NCBI RefSeq assembly: GCF_000725125.1 | Contig: NZ_JFCB01000004.1 | Span: 124,001-188,000 of the forward strand | Reading direction: 5' to 3' | DNA length: 64,000 bases | Source: Streptomyces toyocaensis | GTDB taxonomy: Bacteria; Actinomycetota; Actinomycetes; Streptomycetales; Streptomycetaceae | Shown: positions 53,801 to 62,324 of the stretch, piece by piece | Numbering within the stretch: the first letter of the stretch is position 1 | Layout: every line of letters starts with the position of its first letter | Position numbers and translations under genes: made by a program | Notes under the pieces: generated by a model | Seen by the model: only the letters and a program-made list of their open reading frames with translations | The model's database searches: none | Told to the model about the DNA's origin: nothing

Positions 53801-56154
53801 CGAACATCGCACGGACGGCTCGGTGGCCCTGGGCACAGGGTGAGGAAGCCCGTCTCGTGGTCAGTCGCATTCATGTACTCGGCACTTTCATCCCGTCGTC
53901 AGACGAAGCACCGGTCATCGTCTGCGACGAGACGGACCCCCTGAAGGAAGCGCTCATCGAGCCGGCGGGGCATCCCGTCCTCGTTGCGCCGGCGGAGTCA
54001 GGTGACGCCGTCGTCCGCCTGGCGGAGGCGAACGGGCTGAGGGCGCAGCGTACGTCGGCCACCCACGTGCAGGTACGTCATCGCGACGGCGCCCCCATCA
54101 CGCCGTCGGGACAGGCGGCGGTGTTCATCAGAGGGAGGGAGTGGCTGGTCACCGTGATCGCACTCGCCATGGAGCTCAAGTCCGGGGCGTTTGTGCGGCG
54201 CAGCGAGCGCGGCGTCCGTGCCGCACTCGAACGACTCAGAGCCCTCCGCGTCGTGCACGCCGACGACGTGGAGATCACCGTTTCCGGGACACCGGCTGAA
54301 CCGCCGTCGTCAACGCGTGCCCTGCCGCTGCCGGACGACGAACACCCCACAGTGGTCGTCTGGAGGAGTGAGGAGGGCTGGGACGAGTTGCAGGCGGCGA
54401 CGCCCGCCGTCGCACAGCTGTTGGGCAGGCCGTGGCTGCAGGACGCGCTGGAACTGGTTCTGGTCAAACTGGAGCGGAGCTTCGGCGGTGGCAGCCCGAC
54501 ACTCGTCGACGACGGAGTCCTCGCCGCGGCACTGGACACGACCGAAGCGAAGGTCGTCGAGATCCGGCGCAACCTCACCGGTGACGTGCAGGACACGGTG
54601 AGACTGCTTCGCCCGGTGCTGGCGTGCCTGGCCGCCAACGCCTGGGACGAGGAGGCCGCCCACCTCCTGAGCCGTGCGGCCGGCGAGCGCGAACTCGCTA
54701 CCATCATCGACCGGCTCGCGCCCGACCTGACGCTGCCGTCGGCGGAACTGGTGGCTCTGGCTCGCTCCTGCACCAGGCCGGCGGAGCTCAGGGACGAACT
54801 GGGCATCGAATTCCAGCAGTTCAACGCCGCGTTGGCCGCTCTGGGTCCCGGATACTCTCCGGACTACTACCCCGATCGCCACGAACAGGTCTTCGGCGAC
54901 TTCGTGCGAGCCTGCTCCGGAACTCTCCTCGACCGGCTCCGGGAGCGGTACGCCACTGCCGGGCAGCAGGGCGAGGACATCTCCGGCTACGCCGCAGCCC
55001 GCGGTCTCCACGACCTTCAGCCGGATCCGGAGTGGCTTCCCCGCTTCATCACCCCGCCCGAGGAGGCGATGCGCGAAAGAGTACAGGAATGGCTGCGGGC
55101 ACACGGAGCGGACGACGACCTCGAACGGTCCACCGAACTTGAGCCCGTCGACCGGCTCCGGGCTCGCAACACGGCCGCACTCGACGCACTGGTCCCGGTA
55201 CTGACTCCTCTGGTGACCGCCTGGTGCCGCCGTCACGGCGTCCAGGTACCCGCCGGATGGCACGGAGCGGTGCTGATGGAATGCAGGAGCCACGTCGACG
55301 GGACCGGGCTGGGCGACCTGCTGCCGCTGAGCGAGGAACAACTGCTCGACGCGGTAGAACGCGCCGTGGGCTGGCCCGACGGAATGCCGCATGCCACGGA
55401 CCCCGCGGCACTGGGCCTCACCGACATGGACTTCGCGCAGACGTCGCCACGGACCCAGAATCCCGGCGGCTCCACCACCGTCGCCCCGCGCACGATCACC
55501 ATCGGGGGTGCCGAGGTCAGGGTCGGAAGCGACCAGCTCTCCACCATCGCGGACATCGCCGCGAAGACCATCGACGAGGCCTTCCTCGCCCAGTCGGGCA
55601 GGGTGCGCCTGGACACCGTGGCCGGCGTGCCCCGGCCACGAAGTGGGGGCGGTTCTTCCTCCAAGCCGCGCATCGTCGTCGCCAAGACGAAGCGGACCAC
55701 CGAGGACCAGCGGTCCGCCATCGGCCTCGTCGGGGAGGTGGTCGCGCGTGCGTGGCTCCAGCGCCACTACCCCGACGTGCGATGGGTCTCGGGCTACGCG
55801 GCCGTCGTCAATGGCGACGACGAGGCGTCCGACTCCATGGGGTACGACTTCGAGGTCGCCTGGCGCGGCACCACCCGGCTGTACGAGGTGAAGGCGCTGA
55901 GCGACCCGGCCGCCGAGCGGGTGGAGTTCGAGCTCGGGCCGACCGAGGTGGATGCTGCCCGCCGCCATGCCCGGAGCAACCGCTACCGCATCCTGCTGAT
56001 CACCTCGGCCCTCGTCCCGGAGGAACGCCGCGTGTTCGACTTGCCGAACCCATTCTCGGCGCAGGGACGCGACCGCTTCAGGATGGTCAGCCGGGGGGTG
56101 CGCTATCAGTGCTCGCCCTTGGGGAAGGAGCGCCCCTCCGGCTCGCACTCGTGA
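50866..56154 (+). CDS. Giant GHKL-ATPase protein with C-terminal DUF3883 nuclease-like domain
   Basis: A 1762-residue protein. The N-terminus is a sacsin/MORC-like GHKL (HSP90-type) ATPase, with the N-box ELVQNGHDA (52-60), GIGNKGLGFRS (112-122) and a VANEG (84-88) loop where a DxGxG motif is usual. A middle of about 1450 residues is unassigned. The last 140 residues are a DUF3883 domain with GYDFEV followed by YEVKAL, the D...ExK pattern of PD-(D/E)xK nucleases. Proteins of this build occur in defence islands. Start choice is uncertain: GTG 50866 has AGGGA; ATC 50845 sits behind an ideal AAGGAG. Confidence 0.82.
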   Translation: METDGFRAAVVALTRRRVEIYRDAGETWRFAESLKSVSEDTAQEYEGRTILELVQNGHDALGHAEPGRIAVLAVSGEGGGVLYVANEGSVFAKENFRAITELALSSKAAGEGIGNKGLGFRSVLQLTDWPEIYSKSSPGSTVFNGYCFRFARPEDVRTLVDDPALAIRVIEDISPLALPVPADATDPVLEELAEDGYSTVVRLPLRDRHAWELAVAQARDMMNGDAPLLLFLDRVTELLVEVRDGPDTGFRNVLSRTARSSDLITACENDWVREVDLAGAGRYLLARRTLDPDALSGAISRSVHAREIDAAWESWDAEAWVAVALRLDEPLTHGRMYTFLPMAEGVRAPFPGHAHAPFFTKLARLDISEAVTLNAFLLDQLAVLTVELGRRIRAQTPHLRAADLVLDLMCWDTPGRLDAALDGKLAAEPIVPLHSRRAWGSLQDSYGWPDVKRSWRVLTTEALTKAGADLLTPSVGPVRHTRLDKLCRAVLSRPFRPPALLAAEWAETVARSLRGGGEPAGQEWADFYSDLSHAFARDQGVLRGRHIILTQDMRLRSALGSRDASGRQDATVFFHPDPDDIADDDPVTRVPGDLKALRRRISFTHPAITWDTAGRGFLERNELVRPYQLDRVFDALADLLSAQSSEALSRDALTFAFRQYPLLTQAQRRRLAAIPFRLPLANPGRWGRASSCSFSPAWGTEGARRLERFLAEGGARIPALAAQRDQGIRSPEEWPAPIRDRVAYTEFLEALGVCDGLRPGAVGERLGACQGYELRPSGLAVRLGLEDPLADAWSADVRSGWTKFAHPYTPYEFTDGLAHLAGATEVAGLGSTARREFAELLMHGLRTWGEDVLTVTVHRPTYPFKDAHVWPTPLASYLRSLAWLPVEDPDGTSFVEPRRAWFSTDGELPAFVPALPLSTRRLLSDRGVVERMLRLGLRRWDDPQHAGAAVKQLAAVLDRGDVPEYLSVSFKRHYERAWSNIARTARWPWAQGEEARLVVSRIHVLGTFIPSSDEAPVIVCDETDPLKEALIEPAGHPVLVAPAESGDAVVRLAEANGLRAQRTSATHVQVRHRDGAPITPSGQAAVFIRGREWLVTVIALAMELKSGAFVRRSERGVRAALERLRALRVVHADDVEITVSGTPAEPPSSTRALPLPDDEHPTVVVWRSEEGWDELQAATPAVAQLLGRPWLQDALELVLVKLERSFGGGSPTLVDDGVLAAALDTTEAKVVEIRRNLTGDVQDTVRLLRPVLACLAANAWDEEAAHLLSRAAGERELATIIDRLAPDLTLPSAELVALARSCTRPAELRDELGIEFQQFNAALAALGPGYSPDYYPDRHEQVFGDFVRACSGTLLDRLRERYATAGQQGEDISGYAAARGLHDLQPDPEWLPRFITPPEEAMRERVQEWLRAHGADDDLERSTELEPVDRLRARNTAALDALVPVLTPLVTAWCRRHGVQVPAGWHGAVLMECRSHVDGTGLGDLLPLSEEQLLDAVERAVGWPDGMPHATDPAALGLTDMDFAQTSPRTQNPGGSTTVAPRTITIGGAEVRVGSDQLSTIADIAAKTIDEAFLAQSGRVRLDTVAGVPRPRSGGGSSSKPRIVVAKTKRTTEDQRSAIGLVGEVVARAWLQRHYPDVRWVSGYAAVVNGDDEASDSMGYDFEVAWRGTTRLYEVKALSDPAAERVEFELGPTEVDAARRHARSNRYRILLITSALVPEERRVFDLPNPFSAQGRDRFRMVSRGVRYQCSPLGKERPSGSHS

Positions 56155-56415
56155 AGTGGCCTGAGCCGTGATAGCGGTGCGTAGTCCTAGTCACCAGGCG
56201 GGCAGGCCCTCTGGACACTCCTCGATGAGGATCTCCAGGGCCGCCGGCATTCGCTGCGGGGAGGACGGAAGCGGACCCGCGTTTGGATGGTCTTGGGCGT
56301 GCCGTCACCCCTGCGTGGCCGGCCTCACGGGAAACCGCGCAGTCAGTCCATGGCGGTAGGCTCCACCAGGGATTTGTCGGATCCTGAGGGACGAAGCGGT
56401 GAGGAGGCCGGCGCA

Positions 56416-59400
56416 GTGGCAGCAACGGGAGGGGACCCGCGGCGGACACCCGGTCCGGCCGTGCCCAAGCCGGGACCGGCCAAGCCCGCCCAGCAGTGGT
56501 TCCAGGAGCGTCCCTCTCCCTACTCCTGGGAGCAGGACGCGCTGGACCACGTCAGGCGCCTCATGCCCGCAGCCGAGCCGTACCGCGCCTGGGCGACCTT
56601 CTCCTTCACCGCCCAGTCGGGCCGGGTCAACGAGTGCGATCTGCTGGTCGCCGTTCCTGCCGGCCTCTTCCTCGTCGAGATCAAAAGTCACCCCGGTGAG
56701 CTCCACAACACCGGTTCGACCTGGAACTTCCGCGGCAAGGACCGCACCCGCACCATCAACAACCCGCTGCACTTCAACGATCTCAAGTCCAAGGAACTGC
56801 GCAGCCAGCTCCAGTGGGCCGCCCGCAAGCTCTACCGCAGCGACCGGATGGTTCCGCGCATCGAACCGGCCGTTTTCCTGTCGGCCCCCGACCTCGTCAG
56901 CCACCTCGACGAGGTCCAGCGCATCCGCGTGTACGGACGCGACGACGGCGCGAGCGGCCTGAACCGCATCTGGCAGGACTTCCTCGGCCTGCCCCCCGAG
57001 CGTCCCGAGCGGCGTGTCACGGAGGAGTTCTCCCGGCACCGGCTGCCGCAGTTGCTCAAGGCCATCGGCATCCGGCAGTCGACCGGCCACCTGCGTTTCG
57101 GCGACGCCTGGAAGATGGAGCCGCACCCCCTCGATGCGGGCGCGTCGTGGGAGGACCGCCTCGCCAAGCGGGACGACGGTCTCGCCCAGGAGGAGGGCCG
57201 GGTGCGCATCTACCTGGTCAGCCAGGGCGCGACGGAAACGGACCGAAAAAAGACGGAGCGCGCGGCCCGCCGCGAGTACCAGGTCCTCCAGGGCATCACG
57301 CACCGCGGCATCGCCGACGCCATGGAACTGCGCGACCACGAGGGCGGGCCGGCGATCCTCTTCCGCCACCGTCACACCGACCTGCGCCTGGACCAGTACC
57401 TGGACACCTACGGCGACAAGCTCACCCCCGAGATCCGCCTGGACCTCGTACGCCAGCTCGCCGAGGCCGTCCGGTACGCCCACAGCCGCTCGCTGTACCA
57501 CCGCGCGCTGGCGGCCCGCTCCGTCTACGTCTCCTTCCGGGGCGAAGGCGCACACCCTGAACTGCGCATCACCGACTGGCAGACCGCGGCCCGCGACTTC
57601 GACAGCAACGCCACCTTCTTCCGGTCCATCGGCGGCTCCGCCCTGGACGCGGCGCTGATCGAGGACGCCGCCCACGTCTACCTCGCGCCCGAGACGGACC
57701 AGCCCTTCCCCGACCCGGGGGACCTCGACGTCTTCGGCCTGGGCGCCGTCTCCTACCTGATCCTGACCGGCAAGCCCCCGGCCCCGCAGCGCAGCGTCCT
57801 CAAGGAGCGGCTGCGCACCGAGTCGGGGCTGCACCTGTTCGCGGTCGCCGACGGTGTCTCCGACGCACTCGACGCAGTGGTCTATAAAGCCACTCGTGCC
57901 GACGTCAACGACCGGCTCAGTTCCGCGGAGGAGTTCCTGGACCTCCTCGACGAGGCGGAACGGGCCGGTGCCGCACCCGACTCCGCGACGGCGCCGACCG
58001 TCGATCCGCTGGAGGCACTGCCCGGCCAGGCCCTGGACGAGGAGTGGTCGGTACGCCGGGTCCTCGGCACGGGGGCCACGGCCCGCGCTCTGCTCGTGGA
58101 GCGCGCCGTGGAGGACGACGACGGCACGATCCGCGTTGAGGAACGCGTCTTCAAGGTGGCCCTCGACGAGCAGAAGGCCGACCGGCTGCGCGCGGAGGAA
58201 CGCGCCCTGAAACTGGTCGGCGGAGGCGCCGTCGTCCAGCTGCGCGGGGACGGCCTGCGCGAGATCGGTGCGCGTACGGTCCTGCAGCTGGAGTACGCGG
58301 GTGAGCAGTCCCTCGGCGCCCGGCTGCGCGGCAAGGGGCAGCTCAGCTACGACGAACTGGAGCGCTTCGGCGAGGACTTGTTCCTCGCCCTCGACCAGCT
58401 CGCCGCGCACGGGGTCCGGCACCGCGACATCAAGCCGGACAACCTCGGCATCCAGCGCCGCAAGGACTTCACCTGGCAGCTCAAGCTGTTCGACTTCTCG
58501 CTGACGGACGCCTCGGACCGTGACGTGAAGGCCGGCACCCGCGGCTATCTCGACCCGTTCCTCGGATCCGTGCGCCGCCCCCACTTCGACGACCACGCCG
58601 AACGCTACGCCGCCGCCGTCACCCTGCACGAGATGGCGAGTGGCGAGCGGCCGCTGTGGGGCGACGGCCGCATCGACCCGCTCACCAACGAGTCCGCCGA
58701 GCTGCACATCGCCGGTGAGCTCTTCTACCGGCCTCTGCAGCCCGGTCTGACCGCTTTCTTCCGGCGCGCTCTGCACCGTGACATCGAGCACCGCTTCGAC
58801 ACGCTGCGGCAGATGAAGGACGCCTGGCAGAAGGTCTTCCGGGACGCCGACACCGACCGGCCGCCGACCACCCCCTCCACGGTGGGCACCGAGGCGGAGG
58901 ACACCGAGCAGGCACGGGACCGGGCGGCACTGGCCGCCGACGCCCACACGGAGCTGGAGCTGGCCGGCCTGTCGCCGCGTGCGGTCACGGTCGCCGCAGG
59001 TCTCGGCGCCACGACGGTGGGGCAGCTGCTGGACGTCCAGCCGTCCGTGATCTCCAAGGCTCGTGGCGCCGGCCCGTTGGTGCGCAAGGAGCTGAACCGC
59101 CGCCGCAACCAGTGGGTGGCCGCCCTGCGGGGCAAGGCCGCCGTACCGGCCGCGCGTAAGGCCGTCTCTCCGGTCAAGGACGAGGAAGCGCAGGCCGGGG
59201 TCACCGGCATCCTGTCGGTCGACGACATGGTCGACCTGCTGACTCCGCCGCCCGGCCGGAAGGGCTCGCACCGCGCCGACGTGGTACGCCTCACTCTCGG
59301 ACTGCCGCCCGACGACGGCGGTCTGTCCCCGCTCGGCGCCTGGCCCGTGCAGGCGCGGATAGCCGATCACCTGGGCATCAAGCAGCCGCCGGTCTCCCGC

Positions 59401-60825
59401 CACCACCGGACCGAGATCAAGCGGTGGGCCGAGGCCGAGTGGCTGCGGACGGTGTGCACCGAACTGGTCGAGACCGTCGCGAACTTCGGCCGCGTGATGA
59501 CCGCCTCGCAGGCCGCGCAGGAACTGCGTGCCCTGCACGGTGCGCAGGACGACACCCCTGAGCGCGTACTGGCCCGGTCACTGGCGGTCGTCCGGGCTGC
59601 CGTCGAGGCGGAGACCCGTGAGGAGGAGGGGCACGAGCCCCGCCTCGCCGTGCACCGGCGCGGCGACACGGTGCTGCTGGCGTCCGAGTCCCTGCCTGGC
59701 ACCGACGACCCGAACCCCCGCGAACTGGCCGATTACGCGGCGGAGCTGGGCGCGACCGCGGAGAAGCTCGCCGGCCGGGAGCCTCTTCCGGGACGTGCCG
59801 AGGTGGTGCGGGAGCTGCGCGCGGTGCCCGTCCCGGAGGGCTTCGCGCCGCTCGCCGACACCCGTCTGGTGCAGCTGGCCGCAGCCGTGGCGCCGTCAGT
59901 GGTGCGCCACACCCCCCGCCTCGAGTTGTACCGGCGTGACCTGAGCCTGGAACGCGCGCTGCGCATCTCGCAGGCCGGCGCGGGCGTGCGACCGGACCGG
60001 GGGATCACCGCGGCCGAACTCGTCGCCCGGGTACGAGCCAGGTTCCCCGACCTGGACGTCGTGGCGGACGGCCGCGAGCCGACCCCCGTGGTGCTGGAGG
60101 ACGCGCTTCAGGCGGCTCGCTTCGACCTGCGCCACGACGACGAGGCCGGGCGTTTCCTCCCTCCGTTGCCGCGGTCGACCGGCCCTTGGTCCTCCACGGG
60201 TTCGGTCACCAGCATGCTGCCTCCGGTCCGGTCTGTGGCGCGCCGCAAGTCCGAAGAGCCGCACGGTGAGCTGCGCGAGCAGCTCACCGAGAGCGTCCGC
60301 CGCGGAGGCTTCCTCGCCCTGACGGTCAAGGCCGCCCGTCTGCAGGGCACGGCCGAGACGATCGCCGCGCGCTTCCCGGTGGTTCCCATCGACCTCGGGG
60401 CGCTGTTCCTGCGGGAGTTCAGGCGGCTCGTCGAGGAGAAGGGCCAGGACTGGCGGACGGTCCTGCGCGCCGACGCGGCCTCTGCGCCGGGCCGTGTGAA
60501 GCCGGGCCTCGCCACGTTCGTCCGCGTCGTGTGGCAGCGGGTCGCCGACGACCTCGCTGCCCGCTCCAACGAGCCGCGCACGGTGCTCTTCCTCCACGAC
60601 GCGGGTCTGATCGCCCGGTACTGGGACGAGGGCGGGCGCACGTTCCTGGTCACCCTCCAGGCAGCCGCCCGCCGGCCGTCGGAGGGGCCGCACGGCCTGT
60701 GGCTGCTGTGCCCGATGGAGTCCCGCACTCAGGACCCGCACCTGGACGGGCAGACGGTCGAGGCACTGCGCAACGACGGCGAGGTGGCCTACCTGGCCGG
60801 GGGGTTTCTCAAGCAGTCGGCGTAG
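56416..60825 (+). CDS. PglW-like NERD nuclease / dual serine-threonine kinase
   Basis: A 1469-residue protein. A NERD nuclease-like domain is seen with Asp75 and ExK (Glu88, Lys90 in LVEIKSH). A first kinase-like domain follows (about 290-520) whose catalytic loop reads HRALAARSVYV and metal loop ITDW, so it lacks HRD and DFG. A second kinase (about 550-810) has the VAIK-type Lys (FKVALDE), HRDIKPDNLG near 670 and LFDFSLTD (DFS for DFG). A long alpha-helical tail completes it. The layout and size match PglW of BREX type 2. GTG 56416 follows GAGGAGG. Confidence 0.85.
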   Translation: MAATGGDPRRTPGPAVPKPGPAKPAQQWFQERPSPYSWEQDALDHVRRLMPAAEPYRAWATFSFTAQSGRVNECDLLVAVPAGLFLVEIKSHPGELHNTGSTWNFRGKDRTRTINNPLHFNDLKSKELRSQLQWAARKLYRSDRMVPRIEPAVFLSAPDLVSHLDEVQRIRVYGRDDGASGLNRIWQDFLGLPPERPERRVTEEFSRHRLPQLLKAIGIRQSTGHLRFGDAWKMEPHPLDAGASWEDRLAKRDDGLAQEEGRVRIYLVSQGATETDRKKTERAARREYQVLQGITHRGIADAMELRDHEGGPAILFRHRHTDLRLDQYLDTYGDKLTPEIRLDLVRQLAEAVRYAHSRSLYHRALAARSVYVSFRGEGAHPELRITDWQTAARDFDSNATFFRSIGGSALDAALIEDAAHVYLAPETDQPFPDPGDLDVFGLGAVSYLILTGKPPAPQRSVLKERLRTESGLHLFAVADGVSDALDAVVYKATRADVNDRLSSAEEFLDLLDEAERAGAAPDSATAPTVDPLEALPGQALDEEWSVRRVLGTGATARALLVERAVEDDDGTIRVEERVFKVALDEQKADRLRAEERALKLVGGGAVVQLRGDGLREIGARTVLQLEYAGEQSLGARLRGKGQLSYDELERFGEDLFLALDQLAAHGVRHRDIKPDNLGIQRRKDFTWQLKLFDFSLTDASDRDVKAGTRGYLDPFLGSVRRPHFDDHAERYAAAVTLHEMASGERPLWGDGRIDPLTNESAELHIAGELFYRPLQPGLTAFFRRALHRDIEHRFDTLRQMKDAWQKVFRDADTDRPPTTPSTVGTEAEDTEQARDRAALAADAHTELELAGLSPRAVTVAAGLGATTVGQLLDVQPSVISKARGAGPLVRKELNRRRNQWVAALRGKAAVPAARKAVSPVKDEEAQAGVTGILSVDDMVDLLTPPPGRKGSHRADVVRLTLGLPPDDGGLSPLGAWPVQARIADHLGIKQPPVSRHHRTEIKRWAEAEWLRTVCTELVETVANFGRVMTASQAAQELRALHGAQDDTPERVLARSLAVVRAAVEAETREEEGHEPRLAVHRRGDTVLLASESLPGTDDPNPRELADYAAELGATAEKLAGREPLPGRAEVVRELRAVPVPEGFAPLADTRLVQLAAAVAPSVVRHTPRLELYRRDLSLERALRISQAGAGVRPDRGITAAELVARVRARFPDLDVVADGREPTPVVLEDALQAARFDLRHDDEAGRFLPPLPRSTGPWSSTGSVTSMLPPVRSVARRKSEEPHGELREQLTESVRRGGFLALTVKAARLQGTAETIAARFPVVPIDLGALFLREFRRLVEEKGQDWRTVLRADAASAPGRVKPGLATFVRVVWQRVADDLAARSNEPRTVLFLHDAGLIARYWDEGGRTFLVTLQAAARRPSEGPHGLWLLCPMESRTQDPHLDGQTVEALRNDGEVAYLAGGFLKQSA

Positions 60826-62289
60826 ATGGCGAGAAGAGACCCGCCTGTCAGAGGGACCGGCAAGAATACGGCCATGGTGGCGATCATCAAGTGCCGTGAA
60901 GATGAAGACGAGTACCTGGAGTTCCTCGAAAAGCTGCATCAATCCCGTCGGCACGACTGGGAGTGGTCGTTCACGCGCGGGCGTAATCTGTGGTCCAAGG
61001 GCCGTCATCTGCTCCTGATCGCGTCCATGGACACTGACGGGCGCTTCGAGGTCACCCGCGTGGGGAAGTCCGTCCGCCGACGTGGGGCCAAGGACCAGGA
61101 CCAGCAGCTGCGCGTCACTCATGTGCGCCGACTGCGCAGGCCCCTCCGGCTCGCCGAGCTGCTCGACGGACTGACCGCAGCCCAGCAGCGCCATCTGGTT
61201 GAGGAGGGCCACCAGAGCAAGGGGACGGGCGAGGCGATACGCGCCCGGCTCCTGCGCCTCCGGCCAGAGCTGACGGAAGCGGTCCAGTTGATCGAGGGAG
61301 CCATCGACTCCTGGGATTTCGGCGACTCGAGGGCGGCACAGGAAGTGGCACTGCAGCGTGACGCGACACTGGGCGTCACACGCATGGCCGGGATGCAGGC
61401 CCCACAGCTGGCGGAGTGGGACCCGCCAGCGGAGGAGCTGTACGACGACACGGTGCCCCCGCTGTTCCTCGACATGGTCGGTGCAGCCAGCCACCCTGAC
61501 GAACTGTTCGATTCATCTGAGCATCGTTCGCAGGACTCTTCCGCCCGGCCCGACATGATGAGTAATCAGCAGGCTCTTGAGGACCACCTCGTCATGCACG
61601 ACACCCGCGCGATGCACGGGTGGCTCAGCGAGGAGACCGACCACGTGGCCTGGCGTAGGTTCCGTGAACACGGCCGCACGCTGCTGGTCGCGAACGCCAA
61701 CCGTACCCAGGCGGAGCAGGCCCTCGGCTGCGACATCATCTTCTACAACGTCACGCGCCACAGTCTTGTCCTCGTGCAGTACAAGAAGCTCGACGCCGAG
61801 CGGGGCGGCTTCTACTACCCGAGCCGCGACCGGAAGAACCTCGCCAAGGAACTGCTGCGGATGAGGAGCCTGGACCGGTACGCGGAGAGGCATGCCGGTC
61901 CGGCCGACGAGCAGCGGTTGGATCCCAGTCCGAGCTGGATCAAGCTCTGTCACCCGCGTTCCGTGCTGCCGCACACGACGGAGATGATCCACGGCATGTA
62001 CTTCTCCCGTCGGCAGTTCGAATCGCTGCGCGACGACGCCCGGCTGAAGGACGGGCGGGGCGGCGCTGTCCGGTTCGGCTACAAGAACGTCCCGTCCTAC
62101 CTGGACAACACGCTGTTCACACGTCTGGTGGAGACGGGCCAGATCGGCACCACCGGCACGAGCACCGACCTCGTCCGCCAGCAGGTCATCCGCAGCTTCC
62201 GTGGGCAACGCAACCTCGTGCTTGCCACGCTGAGTGGGGAGGAGGCGCCGCAGGCGGCACGGAACGCGCAGCGCCGACAGGCACGCTGA
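60826..62289 (+). CDS. Putative nuclease with D...QxK motif, downstream of the kinase gene
   Basis: A 487-residue protein of no family I can name. ATG 60826 directly follows the kinase stop; ATG 60874 (MVAIIKC) is the alternative start. The N-terminal 150 residues are basic. The centre has Asp303 in LGCDIIFYN and QYKK (Gln318, Lys320) 15 residues later, the spacing of PD-(D/E)xK nucleases of the QxK type, as in Mrr-like restriction enzymes. The helical C-terminus may bind DNA. Its adjoining position suggests one transcript with the kinase gene. Confidence 0.6.
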   Translation: MARRDPPVRGTGKNTAMVAIIKCREDEDEYLEFLEKLHQSRRHDWEWSFTRGRNLWSKGRHLLLIASMDTDGRFEVTRVGKSVRRRGAKDQDQQLRVTHVRRLRRPLRLAELLDGLTAAQQRHLVEEGHQSKGTGEAIRARLLRLRPELTEAVQLIEGAIDSWDFGDSRAAQEVALQRDATLGVTRMAGMQAPQLAEWDPPAEELYDDTVPPLFLDMVGAASHPDELFDSSEHRSQDSSARPDMMSNQQALEDHLVMHDTRAMHGWLSEETDHVAWRRFREHGRTLLVANANRTQAEQALGCDIIFYNVTRHSLVLVQYKKLDAERGGFYYPSRDRKNLAKELLRMRSLDRYAERHAGPADEQRLDPSPSWIKLCHPRSVLPHTTEMIHGMYFSRRQFESLRDDARLKDGRGGAVRFGYKNVPSYLDNTLFTRLVETGQIGTTGTSTDLVRQQVIRSFRGQRNLVLATLSGEEAPQAARNAQRRQAR

Positions 62290-62324
62290 GCGGTGGGCGT
62301 CCCCGGAAGCAGTTGTGGCCCCGC

